From positions 11,242,874-11,306,873 of the forward strand of contig NC_052518.1 in assembly GCF_014356525.2 (NCBI RefSeq): a stretch of 64,000 bases of DNA. The letters run 5' to 3'. The translations under genes and the position numbers were made by a program. Below are positions 34,234 to 44,610 of this stretch, one piece after another; position 1 is the first letter of the stretch; each line of letters opens with the position of its first letter. Source of the stretch: Nilaparvata lugens. Its lineage: Eukaryota > Arthropoda > Insecta > Hemiptera > Delphacidae. The notes below the pieces were generated by a model. It searched no databases. It saw only the letters and a program-made list of their open reading frames with translations, and was not told where the DNA came from.

Positions 34234-35358
34234 GTTGATGTTTAAAAGTGACTTGACGACCGCTACCTCACCGTGCACCGGGTTACGCCCCCGAGGGCGA
34301 GAAACGAAACTTAGCTATTCGATCTGACGTTGGCTTCCTCATAGCTCAAAAGCTGGCTAGCGACTGCTCGGACTGCAGGCCTGCCTTAGTGCCTTCTCCC
34401 CAGACCCTAGTCGTAGACAAAAGATACCGTTAACTGGTCACTGCGTCACTGCTAGAGCTTAGCAGGTAGTGTCCTTTTCGAATTTTGGGAGCAAGGCTTT
34501 CCATTGAAATGAGTTCAGCGAATTTCTTTTGTTTTTTACGCCTCACTGCATCTAAGAACTTTCTCCTTTTCCTCGCATATTGTTGTAATCATCTGTTCTT
34601 GGCTAAGGGTTGGAACGAAACTTTGTTAAATGTCTGTTGACAATACTACTATCCCACTTCGGTTATCAGATTTAATAAAGCAATTCATAAACAATAGTAT
34701 ATAAGCCATATTTATTCAGTCTAGGCTATAGAAATTGATAAATTCTAGATCTATAAATTTTAATACACAATTTTTTGTATCATCACTATCTCCATGTAGT
34801 ATATTATTCCATTTATTTACAGTTTATTTTAGCTTTGTTTTTATAATTTTAACCATTTTATACCATAACTTATGTAGGAACTTATTTTGTTTTAAAAGAT
34901 ACTTGAATATTGATTAATTAATTAATGCAATCCATAAACAAAAGTAAGCCATACATAAGCCATATTTATTCAGTCTAGGCTATAGAAATTGATAAATTCT
35001 AGATCCATAAATTTTAATACACATTTTTTGTATCATCACTATTCTCCATGTAGTATATTATTCCATATTATTTACAGATTATTTTAGCTATGTTTTTATA
35101 ATTTTAACCATTTTATACCATAACTTATGTAGGAACTTATTTTGTTTTAAAAGATACTTGAATATTGATTAATTAATTAATGCAATCCATAAACAAAAGT
35201 AAGCCATACATAAGCCATATTTATTCAGTCAAGGCTATAGAAATGTATAAATTCTAGATCCATAAATTTTAATACACAATTTTTTGTATCATCACTATTC
35301 TCCAATTCTAGATCCATTAAAATACACAATTTTTTGTATCATCACTACTCTCCATGTA
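34234..35358. repeat. tandem array, large unit 1 (1125 bp)
   Basis: Begins GTTGATGTTTAAAAGTGACT and has a ~430-bp less AT-rich head (CGGGTTACGCCCCCGAGGGC, GACTGCTCGGACTGCAGGCC) followed by ~250-bp AT-rich subunits starting GCAAT(T/C)CATAAACAA at about 34680, 34927 and 35184. The head recurs almost unchanged 1125 bp later. Non-coding. The head has no ORF or tRNA-like structure I recognise. Confidence 0.85.
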
Positions 35359-37060
35359 GTTGATGTTTAAAAGTGACTTGACGACCGCTACCTCACCGTG
35401 CACCGGGTTACGCCCCCGAGGGCGAGAAACGAAACTTAGCTATTCGATCTGACGTTGGCTTCCTCATAGCTCAAAAGCTGGCTAGCGACTGCTCGGACTG
35501 CAGGCCTGCCTTAGTGCCTTCTCCCCAGACCCTAGTCGTAGACAAAAGATACCGTTAACTGGTCACTGCGTCACTGCTAGAGCTTAGCAGGTAGTGTCCT
35601 TTTCGAATTTTGGGAGCAAGGCTTTCCATTGAAATGAGTTCAGCGAATTTCTTTTGTTTTTTACGCCTCACTGCATCTAAGAACTTTCTCCTTTTCCTCG
35701 CATATTGTTGTAATCATCTGTTCTTGGCTAAGGGTTGGAACGAAACTTTGTTGAATGTCTGTTGACAATACTACTATCCCACTTCGGTTATCAGATTTAA
35801 TAAAGCAATTCATAAACAATAGTATATAAGCCATATTTATTCAGTCTAGGCTATAGAAATTGATAAATTCTAGATCTATAAATTTTAATACACAATTTTT
35901 TGTATCATCACTATTCTCCATGTAGTGTATTATTCCATTTATTTACAGTTTATTTTAGCTTTGTTTTTATAATTTTAACCATTTTATACCATAACTTATG
36001 TAGGAACTTATTTTTGTTTTAAAAGATACTTGAATATTGATTAATTAATTAATGCAATCCATAAACAAAAGTAAGCCATACATAAGCCATATTTATTCAG
36101 TCTAGGCTATAGAAATTGATAAATTCTAGATCCATAAATTTTAATACACATTTTTTGTATCATCACTATTCTCCATGTAGTATATTATTCCATATTATTT
36201 ACAGATTATTTTAGCTATGTTTTTATAATTTTAACCATTTTATACCATAACTTATGTAGGAATTTATTTTGTTTTAAAAGATACTTGAATATTGATTGAT
36301 TAATTAATTAATGCAATCCATAAACAAAAGTAAGCCATATATAAGCTATATTTATTCAGTCTAGGCTATAGAAATTGATAAATTCTAGATCCATAAATTT
36401 TAATACACATTTTTTGTATCATCACTAATCTCCATGTAGTATATATTCCATATTATTTACAGTTTATTTTAGCTTTGTTTTTATAATTTTAACCATTTTA
36501 TACCATAACTTATGTAGGAACTTATTTTGTTTTAAAAGATACTTGAATATTGATTGATTAATTAATGCAATCCATAAACAAAAGTAAGCTATATTTATTC
36601 AGTCTAGGCTATAGAAATTGATAAATTCTAGATCCATAAATTTTAATACACAATTTTTTGTATCATCACTAATCTCCATGTAGTATATTATTCCATATTA
36701 TTTACAGTTTATTTTAGCTTTGTTTTTATAATTTTAACCATTTTATACCATAACTTATGTAGGAACTTATTTTGTTTTAAAAGATACTTGAATATTGATT
36801 GATTAATTAATGCAATCCATAAACAAAAGTAAGCCATATATAAGCTATATTTATTCAGTCTAGGCTATAGAAATTGATAAATTCTAGATCTATAAATTTT
36901 AATACACAATTTTTTGTATCATCACTATTCTCCATGTAGTATATTATTCCATATTATTTACAGTTTATTTTAGCTTTGTTTTTATAATTTAAACCATTTT
37001 ATACCATAACTTATGTAGGAGCTTATTTTGTTTTAAAGAGGCTTGAATAATTGCTTAATT
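35359..37060. repeat. tandem array, large unit 2 with five ~250-bp subunits
   Basis: A second copy of the head (35359 to about 35800) is followed by subunits at about 35805, 36054, 36314, 36566 and 36816, each containing CATATTTATTCAGTCTAGGC (or TATATTT...) and TTATACCATAACTTATGTAG. Higher-order, satellite-like organisation. Copies differ by a few percent by eye. Confidence 0.85.
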
Positions 37061-37183
37061 GATATTATAAGTGGTACCAAAAATAACATACCCTTACTTA
37101 CTTATTTCCATCCATATTATATTCTGACTATAATTTTGCCTGCATGGTATTTCTCTATTTATTGCAAAATAGACTTATATTGC

Positions 37184-37750
37184 AAACGGTTTGGTTTCGT
37201 GGTCGCACTGATAAGTCATTGATATACGCTTTATGAGCCTGCTATTCGTTCAATACGGGTGACCCGTTTAGAGCCGAACTCCTCTAAATACCATATGAAA
37301 TTGCTTCTCGGAAGTTCGGAACCCACCAAAAGCTGTAGGCCCATAGACTACTCATCTCTCATCATCATAAGTCTCATTATTCACGCACAAGTCTAGAGGT
37401 CATATGGGTATCATCCTCAGAAAAAAATGAATGTCAGTATTATTTACTGTAATGTATTTTCATCTAATAACTTCATTCATCATCATCATCTTTGTCATCT
37501 TGCTCAACAATCATGCTCATCCTAAACTTGAAACACCTACTTTTGTAAAATAAGTTGTTTAGAATAAATGAGAGATGAATGGACCCACAGTTTTAGATGG
37601 GTTCCGAACCACCGGGAGCGATTTCACAACTCATCAAATCATATTCAGAAGAGATGGCTGAAGCGGACACCCTTACAACGGAGTAGGAAGCGCATGATTC
37701 GAAACGATAGCTTATCAGCGCGATCACCGAGTCAAACCCAACGATCTATA
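37184..37750. mobile_element. ~565-bp foldback MITE
   Basis: Inverted arms of about 180 bp. Left: GGTTTGGTTTCGTGGTCGCA ... GGAACCCACCAAAAGCTGTA ... CTCATCTCTCAT. Right, inverse: GTTGGGTTTGACTCGGTGATC ... GGAACCCATCTAAAACTGTG ... TTCATCTCTCAT. The middle has (CAT)n. No transposase. Confidence 0.7.
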
Positions 37751-38148
37751 TAATACTAGTTAGTAAATATATTTTTGTCATAATCATTCAATCTCAGCTG
37801 TTCTCCGTGCATGAAATCAAGCCGGTAAATAGGTGTTTGTAGAACAAATAAGCATATGATTTTCATCACAGCATACTCTACTGTAATGAAACCATATGTT
37901 TCCTAGTTCCGAGATAGAACAGCAAAACTGCTGCAAAAAACCACCTTCAGAGCTCCAGGTGGAAGTTTTGTCAACTTCCACAAAATTACTGATTCGGAAT
38001 TTGTAAACTAGGAAATGTTCATAGAATGCATGTAGTAACTTCAGCACAAGCAGTTTTGTTTTAATGTTTTATATTTCTCAATTATTCTTCTTTAGATTAT
38101 TATGACAAAAAATAGTGTACGTTACTTGGACGTGAATGTCTTTTGCAG

Positions 38149-38280
38149 TGCTCGAATAAAATTCTTGAAACATCATCCTCGACTGCAAAAGGCCTCTTCC
38201 CGTCCATGTGGCATAAGATACTATTAAATCGTTTGTCAAACCGCTCCCTAATGATAGCGAGATTCTTCAGTATTCCTTCA
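38149..38280 (+). CDS. exon of an unrecognised gene (a)
   Basis: Acceptor GTCTTTTGCAG, donor CCTTCA|GTATGA, 44 codons in the only open frame, reading TAKGLFPSMWHKILLNRLSN and SLMIARFFSIPS. Exit phase 0 does not fit entry of the next exon (needs phase 2), so either a small exon is missing, one border is wrong, or the two are unrelated. Not recognised. Confidence 0.4.
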
Positions 38281-38486
38281 GTATGAGTAACATCAATCTA
38301 CGCAATACAAACAATGCTGAAAGATTTAAGTGACGCTAACCATGTCCAGCTAGTCTAAATGCAGTGTGGGAGGGGCTGGGAACGATGGGCAGTAGAGGAG
38401 AAAAACAGTAATGATAACAATGAGATAGAATAGAGATAATAATACAAGCTGAAATTATTCTCTTCAAACCTTTCTTCATGTTTTAG

Positions 38487-38642
38487 GATCTGTGAATTCC
38501 TTTATAAAACTGCTGGTGAATTCTGTGTGTGGCTGATGAAATTAAATAGTGGTTCTGTGGAGATTCAGACAATATTTAATTTCACCGAACAAGAAGGAGC
38601 TCGTGCTGTAATATTTACTTGTCTTGAAAGTGCAATAGCAAG
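38487..38642 (+). CDS. exon of an unrecognised gene (b)
   Basis: Acceptor CATGTTTTAG, donor GCAAG|GTGTGT. Only one frame is open: ICEFLYKTAGEFCVWLMKLN, later TIFNFTEQEGARAVIFTCLE. Alternating hydrophobic/charged helices suggest a helical-repeat type of protein, but this is a guess. It exits in phase 2, which joins exactly to the next exon. Confidence 0.5.
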
Positions 38643-39594
38643 GTGTGTATATATATAGAATTTCATTTATGCATAACTCATCGCGAACTAAAACACACTA
38701 TTTTGTCTTCTACTTGAATAGGTAGTTTTGTTCATACAAGTTTTAATGCTTCATCATCATCATTTTTGTGAGTTGAAACTTACTTAACTAGCATTCAAAC
38801 TCAAATTTTGAGTAATTAAAATTGTTTATTATTACTACCAAATTATTATTCTTTTCCAAATAGAAAATCTAATATTTCTATTTCAAATTAATTTCTATTT
38901 CTTTATTCTTATGTCACGATATCCTATTATGAAATAGAACTAGAACATCTCTAATAACATGCTTAATTTATTTTTCATCATTTTAAAATTTCTTGAAGCT
39001 GTGAAAGTTCAATAGAAAACAAACTTAATCCTGGTAGAACTATTTTATGAATTCTATTTAGAAAAACTATTTATCTATTCCAAGAAAAGTCAGTTGCAAA
39101 ATAGCAGGACATTTAAACTGATGATATTGATTTGATTTTAGAAGTATAATTTGACTTATATGATGAATAATATCAATGTTGATTATTATGTGATTATAGT
39201 AAGTGATAACATGCTTATTTTCTCATTTTCCGATGAAATATAAACATATTGTGATGAATATCCGATTTTCATTGTAATCTTATTAGCAAATTCTGAAGTT
39301 TGCTAATGCAGTATATCATAAGTTGACATTTTTAAACAAATTCTTTTTTTAATGAGAATGAACGATTCTGATTTGATTGATTTGAGTATTTAGAACAAGA
39401 GTATTCGTGGTCTAGAATTTCTGTTAAAACTGCAAACGTGAAGGTCTAACCATTACTATGTTATTTTATTTAAATTCGGGAGAGAAGAATCTTCTTTTTC
39501 TCTCGCAATCATTTAAATGATGAGTGTTTGTCGATCTTTTTCGTAGTTTTGTATTTTTTATCATGCATTTGATTGGGAATTTTTCCTTTTTCAG

Positions 39595-39688
39595 TTTGAG
39601 CACTTCATCAACAAGCATATTACTGTGCGGCTCTGAAAGTTACTGGTTTCGCGTGTTATTATCTATGGATGATGTGGATCTCTCATAA
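39595..39688 (+). CDS. terminal exon of an unrecognised gene (c)
   Basis: Acceptor CCTTTTTCAG. The split Ser codon (AG|T) is followed by LSTSSTSILLCGSESYWFRV and LLSMDDVDLS, then TAA at 39686-39688. Forms the C-terminus of the gene seen in exons (a) and (b). Function not recognised. Confidence 0.5.
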
Positions 39689-39845
39689 ATTCAACATTCT
39701 TCAAAATTTGAGTCTACCATGGTACTCAACCCACAGAACTCTAGACAACTTAACCCGCTCTGAAACAGGTAACTACCCACATTCTCAATATCTCATTTCA
39801 AATTTAAAGCGATAGATTGAATATGATTTCTACTAAAATAATTGT

Positions 39846-40202
39846 TACTGTCGTATTTCATAAAACTTTAAAGTGAAAAAACACTCACATTCTTCGATGT
39901 GGCGACGTCCGTTTCGTGCTGGTATTGCACATTTTCAAGCCAAACAGAAACTGAAGTATTTAAGGTTATGAGGGTGAGATTTGGTCAGTTTGGGGGTGGA
40001 GGGTGACCACCCCCAGGTGACCAAATCAACTTTTCCTTCCACACCCTGTTTGACAAACTCATTTAAATCTCACCCTCATAACCTTAAATACTTCAGTTTC
40101 TGTTTGGCTTGAAAATGTGCAATACCAGCACGAAACGGACGTCGCCACATCAAAGAATGTGAGTGTTTTTTCACTTCAAATTTTTATGAAATACGATAGT
40201 AA
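39846..40202. mobile_element. head-to-head pair of Penelope-like element 3' ends
   Basis: Two arms of about 125-140 bp are near-perfect inverse copies around a short GGTGACCACCCCCAGGTGACC centre. Each arm matches the 3' terminal region of the Penelope-like element at 44425-44640 (e.g. GGCGACGTCCGTTTCGTGCT, CAATACCAGCACGAAAC). The right arm also keeps the last codons of its ORF in sense orientation. The inverse symmetry continues past the homology (ACTGTCGTATTTCATA / TATGAAATACGATAGT). No coding capacity. Confidence 0.8.
40101..40152 (+). ncRNA. hammerhead-like motif in Penelope-derived right arm (candidate)
   Basis: Helix I GGC (40106-40108) and GCC (40144-40146) flank a core TTGAAAA (40109-40115), stem II GTGC/GCAC with loop AATACCA, GAAA (40132-40135), a short helix III ACG-GA-CGT (40135-40142) and the cleavage C at 40143. 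Relative to the canonical CTGANGA, positions 3 and 8 are U and A, which would replace the known C3-G8 pair by U3-A8. Hammerheads are established in terminal repeats of Penelope-like elements. The left arm (about 39896-39945, minus) repeats the motif. Confidence 0.4.
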
Positions 40203-41902
40203 TAATAATAGTGAAAACAAGATGGATAACCAACAAGGAAAATAATAGTATCGAAAATATTTGAAGATTAAACAACAGCTATGAAAGGGTATATTAAATC
40301 TCTGCTGTGCACATAGCATACATAATAATCGCTATTTTGTAAATTCATTTATTTAGGCCTACGTATCTATTTTGGTAATAACAAAAAAAAAACGGTTCAT
40401 TTAATTGTATATAAACACACATTTATTACGTATTATTTTGTAAAGAAACAACAGGCACATAAAAAAATCCTGTCCCTTTCACGAATTTAAAATAATTTAG
40501 CGATCTAAAAGCAAGATTATCTTATTCACTTTATTCATGTCCAATTTTTTGGCCCAAAAATATTCGAACCAGAAATCTTTAATATAAATGGAACTATTCC
40601 ATGACTATTAGATGAACTATCTAGAGGGAATTCCATCTTCTTTGTTTCTTCTAACAATATTTAAAAAAAGTCTATGCTCATTCCCATTTTCTCTGGGTTG
40701 CCGATTTATATGAATGCAATTTATCTTAGCAGAGAAATCTTCAGAGATTACTGAGAGATGGTGCAATGGTTAGCATGTCCAGTATCGTCTCCAGGGGTGA
40801 CCATGGCCCCCCAAGAGCTCAGAATTTAAAAAAAATTAAAACCTGATTCTATCTTGATTAATTAAAATTACATCTATCATCTGATTTCATCTTGATAAAT
40901 TAAAATTATATTTACTATCAAATATCAGAATATCCATTCTATGAAATAATAGTAGAGCCCCACAACCTATGTATAATAATAATTAGTTTAAATAAAAACA
41001 AAATCCCAGAGAGAGTGGAAAACTCTATAAACACTCTTACCAGTGGATATTGTATTGCATAAAAATGACATTTTAATAGATGACACCTGATTAGTCTCTG
41101 ATAAAATGAATGAATACCTCCTAATACCTAAAGATCGCTCTAAGTCTATTCCTACTTTATCCACACATTTTCAAGCACATTTTTCTGAATTTTTTTGAAT
41201 TATTATGACGTGTATAATGTGATTATGTTAATTATGGTAATAATGTATTTACATGATGAAAAATTCATTTTTCTGAGCCCTGTAGACAATGATAATCTTC
41301 CAACTCTCTCCCTATAAAAGTTCGAGTAATACAATATCTTATTAACTGTTTTATGTTTGCTCAATAATTACCTCGTAATTATTCATAGGCCTCCTATTGG
41401 CCTTTGAGACTCAAGTATATAAAATATTTGATGGTGTAATTTGCTTAGTTTTATAAAATATTCAATTTATCTCAATGAAAATAGGTAGGCATTAACTTTT
41501 AGAAAAGCTGGTTGAAGATCTTTGTCAAAACATGTAGTCTGATGGACTCTATGTCACTACTACAGGGTGGAATTTGACACAGTGTTTACGTACTTTCAGG
41601 TCTCGCTTGGTAGGTTTTTTATGTTTTCGCTTGAGAAAAGTATATTATTTTCTTGTTTGTTCACTCCTGAACTAAGTTTATTGTTGTTTATCCAAGAAAT
41701 CAGGACATCCAGTTACATTCTTCTCCTTCTATTTTCCCTACTTTTCTCTTTTCTCTATAGTAATATGACGTTCACATTCTGTTTGCTGTTTATGCTTGTG
41801 ACATGTAAGTAGTGCCGTCCTTGTGGACTTATAAAAATATTAGTATTATCCATCCTGTATTCGATTGAGCTAACAACGTCAACAAGTTTGAAACATATAC
41901 TC
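40203..41902. other. AT-rich non-coding stretch
   Basis: No coding or repeat structure I can support. An 81-codon hydrophobic open frame at 41567-41812 has no splice or homology support. Confidence 0.5.
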
Positions 41903-42796
41903 TGTCCAAAGAACCATGAGCGCTGGATGATTAAGCCGACCCTCCTACAACTCACACACACAAACGCAGTTTCTGTTTGTGTGTGTGAGAAAAAAGACGG
42001 TCTACCCAAGAATAATATATAGGTATATACACTCTCCTTGCGGTCTGCTACCTGCCAGCTAATGATTCTTCTTCTATGAATCACCTTGTTCTAAAAAATA
42101 TATTTTTCCAACTGTAAACTTTACTCAATTTGTACTCCAATTACTGAACTGTAAATATTATTCCTTTCAAAATGAGTCCAAACACGATACACTTGTGACA
42201 ACTTTAAGGCTGGTATTACACTATAATAGTTCTATGTCATTTATCAAATATCTGTAATGAAAAATATAACAGTGTATTTTGAAGTCTCCAAGATCTCAGT
42301 AGGTCGAATTTGCAGTTCGTCAAGTTTTTAATCAGACCCTGTGAGGAGCACGGGTTACCTGCTATTATATAATTGTAACATATATAAAATATAAACATGT
42401 ATGAAGGTCCCGTTTCATTATTTTGATTTTCAAGACACTAAAACCGCTTACAGTTGTCACAAATGCACCATGTTTGGACTCATTTTGAAAGGAGTAATAT
42501 GTAAATTTGAGTAATGAGAGAACAAATCAAGAAAAATTTACAGTTGAAGAAAGAAGAAATATAATATCTTAGCACAAGGAATAGTTGGTGATAGCTCGCT
42601 CAGGCATATACAAATTCATTCACAGAATACCCACTAGTGCAGGTCATCGATATATAGAATCGATATAACTATGTAGTATACACAGTATATGAATGGTGCA
42701 TATATATCGATGGCGCAGGTAGGCCGGGCGTGTGTGCCTGTGCGTGGGGGAGCGAGGGTCGGCTTAATCATCCAGCGCTCATCGTTCTTTGGACAG
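41903..42796. mobile_element. MITE family A, copy split by a second MITE
   Basis: Left half (41903-41990) and right half (about 42715-42796) match the two halves of 22988-23214: CTGTCCAAAGAACCATGAGC, GATTAAGCCGACCCTCC, and GCGCAGGTAGGCCGGGCGTG to CATCCAGCGCTCAT. Between them lie about 700 bp, including the nested element at 42107-42555. Confidence 0.75.
42107..42555. mobile_element. nested MITE with ~100-bp inverted ends
   Basis: CCTTTCAAAATGAGTCCAAA (left, about 42165) is inverted as TTTGGACTCATTTTGAAAGG (right, about 42474). The symmetry extends outward to CCAACTGTAAACTTT / AAATTTACAGTTG and inward to TTGTGACAACT / AGTTGTCACAA. Inserted inside MITE family A. Confidence 0.7.
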
Positions 42797-42979
42797 ATTA
42801 TAAATTATTCGCCATGGCTTTTAATTTTTTCCTTCAACACGTAATCAATTTTCCAAGCTATTATTTAAATTATTCAATTTCAAAAGAATTTCAATTTTTA
42901 TATCCATTCAATTAAATAAAAAAAATCATTTTATCCTTGCAGCAAACACTGGTGACTTACATACAGACTGATGACATCA

Positions 42980-43100
42980 TAGAACACTGCTTCACAAGAC
43001 ATCAAAGAGGACATCATAGGATACATCTACATTCGACATCACAGGATACATCTTCATCTGACATCACATAATATATCTTGAGATGGCATCATAAAATACT
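42980..43100. repeat. degenerate tandem repeat, ~30-bp unit
   Basis: GACATCAxAGGATACATCT-type units are repeated four to five times with changes. The stretch follows a possible acceptor at 42946, but the open frame (QTLVTYIQTDDIIEHC...) ends inside the repeats and I do not call a gene. Confidence 0.55.
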
Positions 43101-43239
43101 TTTTCGTGGGACATACAGCATCTACTTCGCATGGAAAGGATTTATGAAACGATGGTTATCGCCAAGTAGCTGTTACGGTAATCGTTATTTCATTCACCAA
43201 TATTTATTAAATTTACAATCTTCAGGGAGACTTGTACAG

Positions 43240-43626
43240 TATAGTGAGGTCCACGTTATAATGGCAGTGAAGAAAAATAAGAGAGCAACATTTCCAAGTC
43301 TCTGAATTGACTCCATTTTAACACTTAGTCTACACTGCTGTTATTCAATTCATCCCATTAAATTTGATCTATTATTAGTTCTCATTTCCTTGATAGAATA
43401 ATCAATAAGTAATTTTATGTAAAATTGATTTGTGAGCACCATTTTTAAAAATAAATATAACTGTTTCAAATTGGGTCATTCTTTTTGAAACACTCGGTAT
43501 TTTTGGCAAACTGACAACATTGCAAAGCTAGAGAGATATAGCGCTATATGCTTTGTTGCATGATAGACAAGGATAGCTACACTATTGTCAATCGAATACT
43601 GCCATTATAACGTGAACCTCATTATA
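43240..43626. mobile_element. ~390-bp MITE with ~30-bp terminal inverted repeats
   Basis: TATAGTGAGGTCCACGTTAT at the left is inverted as TAACGTGAACCTCATTATA at the right, followed inward by GGCAGT / ACTGCC. Related partial copy at 1160-1296. Confidence 0.75.
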
Positions 43627-43639
43627 GTATGGAATTTTT

Positions 43640-44040
43640 AGCTGAATGTTTGGGTGAGAAAAACAGGCAAGTAATAAAACATTTGTAGGGGTGCAATCTT
43701 GCCAAATCGCACAGTCCAACGCCGTAGTTGCATGGAAAAAATAGTAAAGGAATAGAAATAATTAGTGGTGGGTAATTGTAATTTTATGATAATAATGATA
43801 CCCAGATATGTTACAATATAATTACGGGCACTTAGACACACTGAAAACGTACATATTAGGTGATTGTAACTGCACAGTAATAATACAACCAGTTTTGTTT
43901 GAAAAATCATAATTATCACTTATGTATTCTAGTAAATCACAGACCTGAGTAACTTTGAAATCTCTGACTATTGACAAAAGCTCATAAGGATACAAAAAAT
44001 ACAACTTCAAAAATTTATAAATTGAGACAGTAGCCTAGGC
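43640..44040. other. AT-rich non-coding stretch
   Basis: Open frames on the minus strand (43638-43919, 43822-44010) overlap each other and carry no motif. Nothing else seen. Confidence 0.45.
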
Positions 44041-44044
44041 CTAT

Positions 44045-44370
44045 GGATTTAGGGTCGCGTCTAGGTGTCACCTCGACAACCTGACTCCTGGTCATTTTGG
44101 CCATAGGCGACAACCTGTATCCTCGTAAAAATATACCATTGCCATCAAGTTGTCACCTACTGGACCGAAGGTGCCATGACTGTAAACGATAACTTGACAC
44201 CTCGCCAACTCACGTCAGAGTCTCACCCCGACTACTTGACTCCTGTACCTGCTGGTACTGCAGGTACCGTTTGTCGGCACCATTCACGACAACCTGACAC
44301 CTTGCATGCTGGTGTCAAGGTGTCACCCCGACAACTTGTCACCTACAGGACAACACTTGGCACAACTTAC
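44045..44370. repeat. dense array of GTCACCT / CAACCTGAC words
   Basis: AGGTGTCACC, GACAACCTGACxCC, CAAGTTGTCACCTAC and CGACAACTTGTCACCTACAG recur in both orientations over about 320 bp. The region is more GC-rich than its surroundings. It looks like a decayed short tandem or inverted repeat. The 87-codon open frame over it is a by-product. Confidence 0.55.
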
Positions 44371-44468
44371 ACCCCCGTGGCGTGGGGAGGGGGGGCAAAG
44401 CAATTTTTATTAACACTATTAAATTTTATAAAACTTTAAAGTGAAAAAGCACTCACATTATTTGATGT

Positions 44469-44512
44469 GGCGACGTCCGTTTTGTGCTGGTATTGCACAT
44501 TTTCAAGCCAAA
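44469..44512 (-). ncRNA. hammerhead-like motif in Penelope-like element, core mutated
   Basis: Same layout as at 40101-40152, but on the minus strand the GAAA segment after stem II reads AAAA (GCACAAAACGG). The conserved G12 of the hammerhead is therefore lost in this copy. It would be expected to be inactive. Confidence 0.35.
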
Positions 44513-44529
44513 CAGGAACTGAAGTGTTT

Positions 44530-44549
44530 CCTAACCTAACCTAACCTAA
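44530..44549 (+). repeat. (CCTAA)4, insect telomere-type repeat
   Basis: Four exact CCTAA units, the complement of TTAGG. The corresponding place in both arms at 39846-40202 (between GAAGTxTTT and AAGGTTATGAGGG) has no repeat, so the tract was gained in this copy or lost in the other. Confidence 0.9.
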
Positions 44550-44610
44550 GGTTATGAGGGTGAAATTTGGTTGGGGTGGAGGGGAGTTTTGGTGGTTAAT
44601 GGAGGAGTAT

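Noticed and set aside
40740..40830. tRNA-like phrase GGTGCAATGGTTAGCATGTCC
   Set aside because: Resembles an A box, but no B box or cloverleaf follows at the right distance.
41567..41812. 81-codon hydrophobic ORF
   Set aside because: T-rich DNA gives Phe/Leu/Ser-rich frames by chance; no splice context, homology or poly(A) support.
42947..43072. Exon after a good acceptor (QTLVTYIQTDD...)
   Set aside because: The frame runs into degenerate tandem repeats and stops; no partner exon found.
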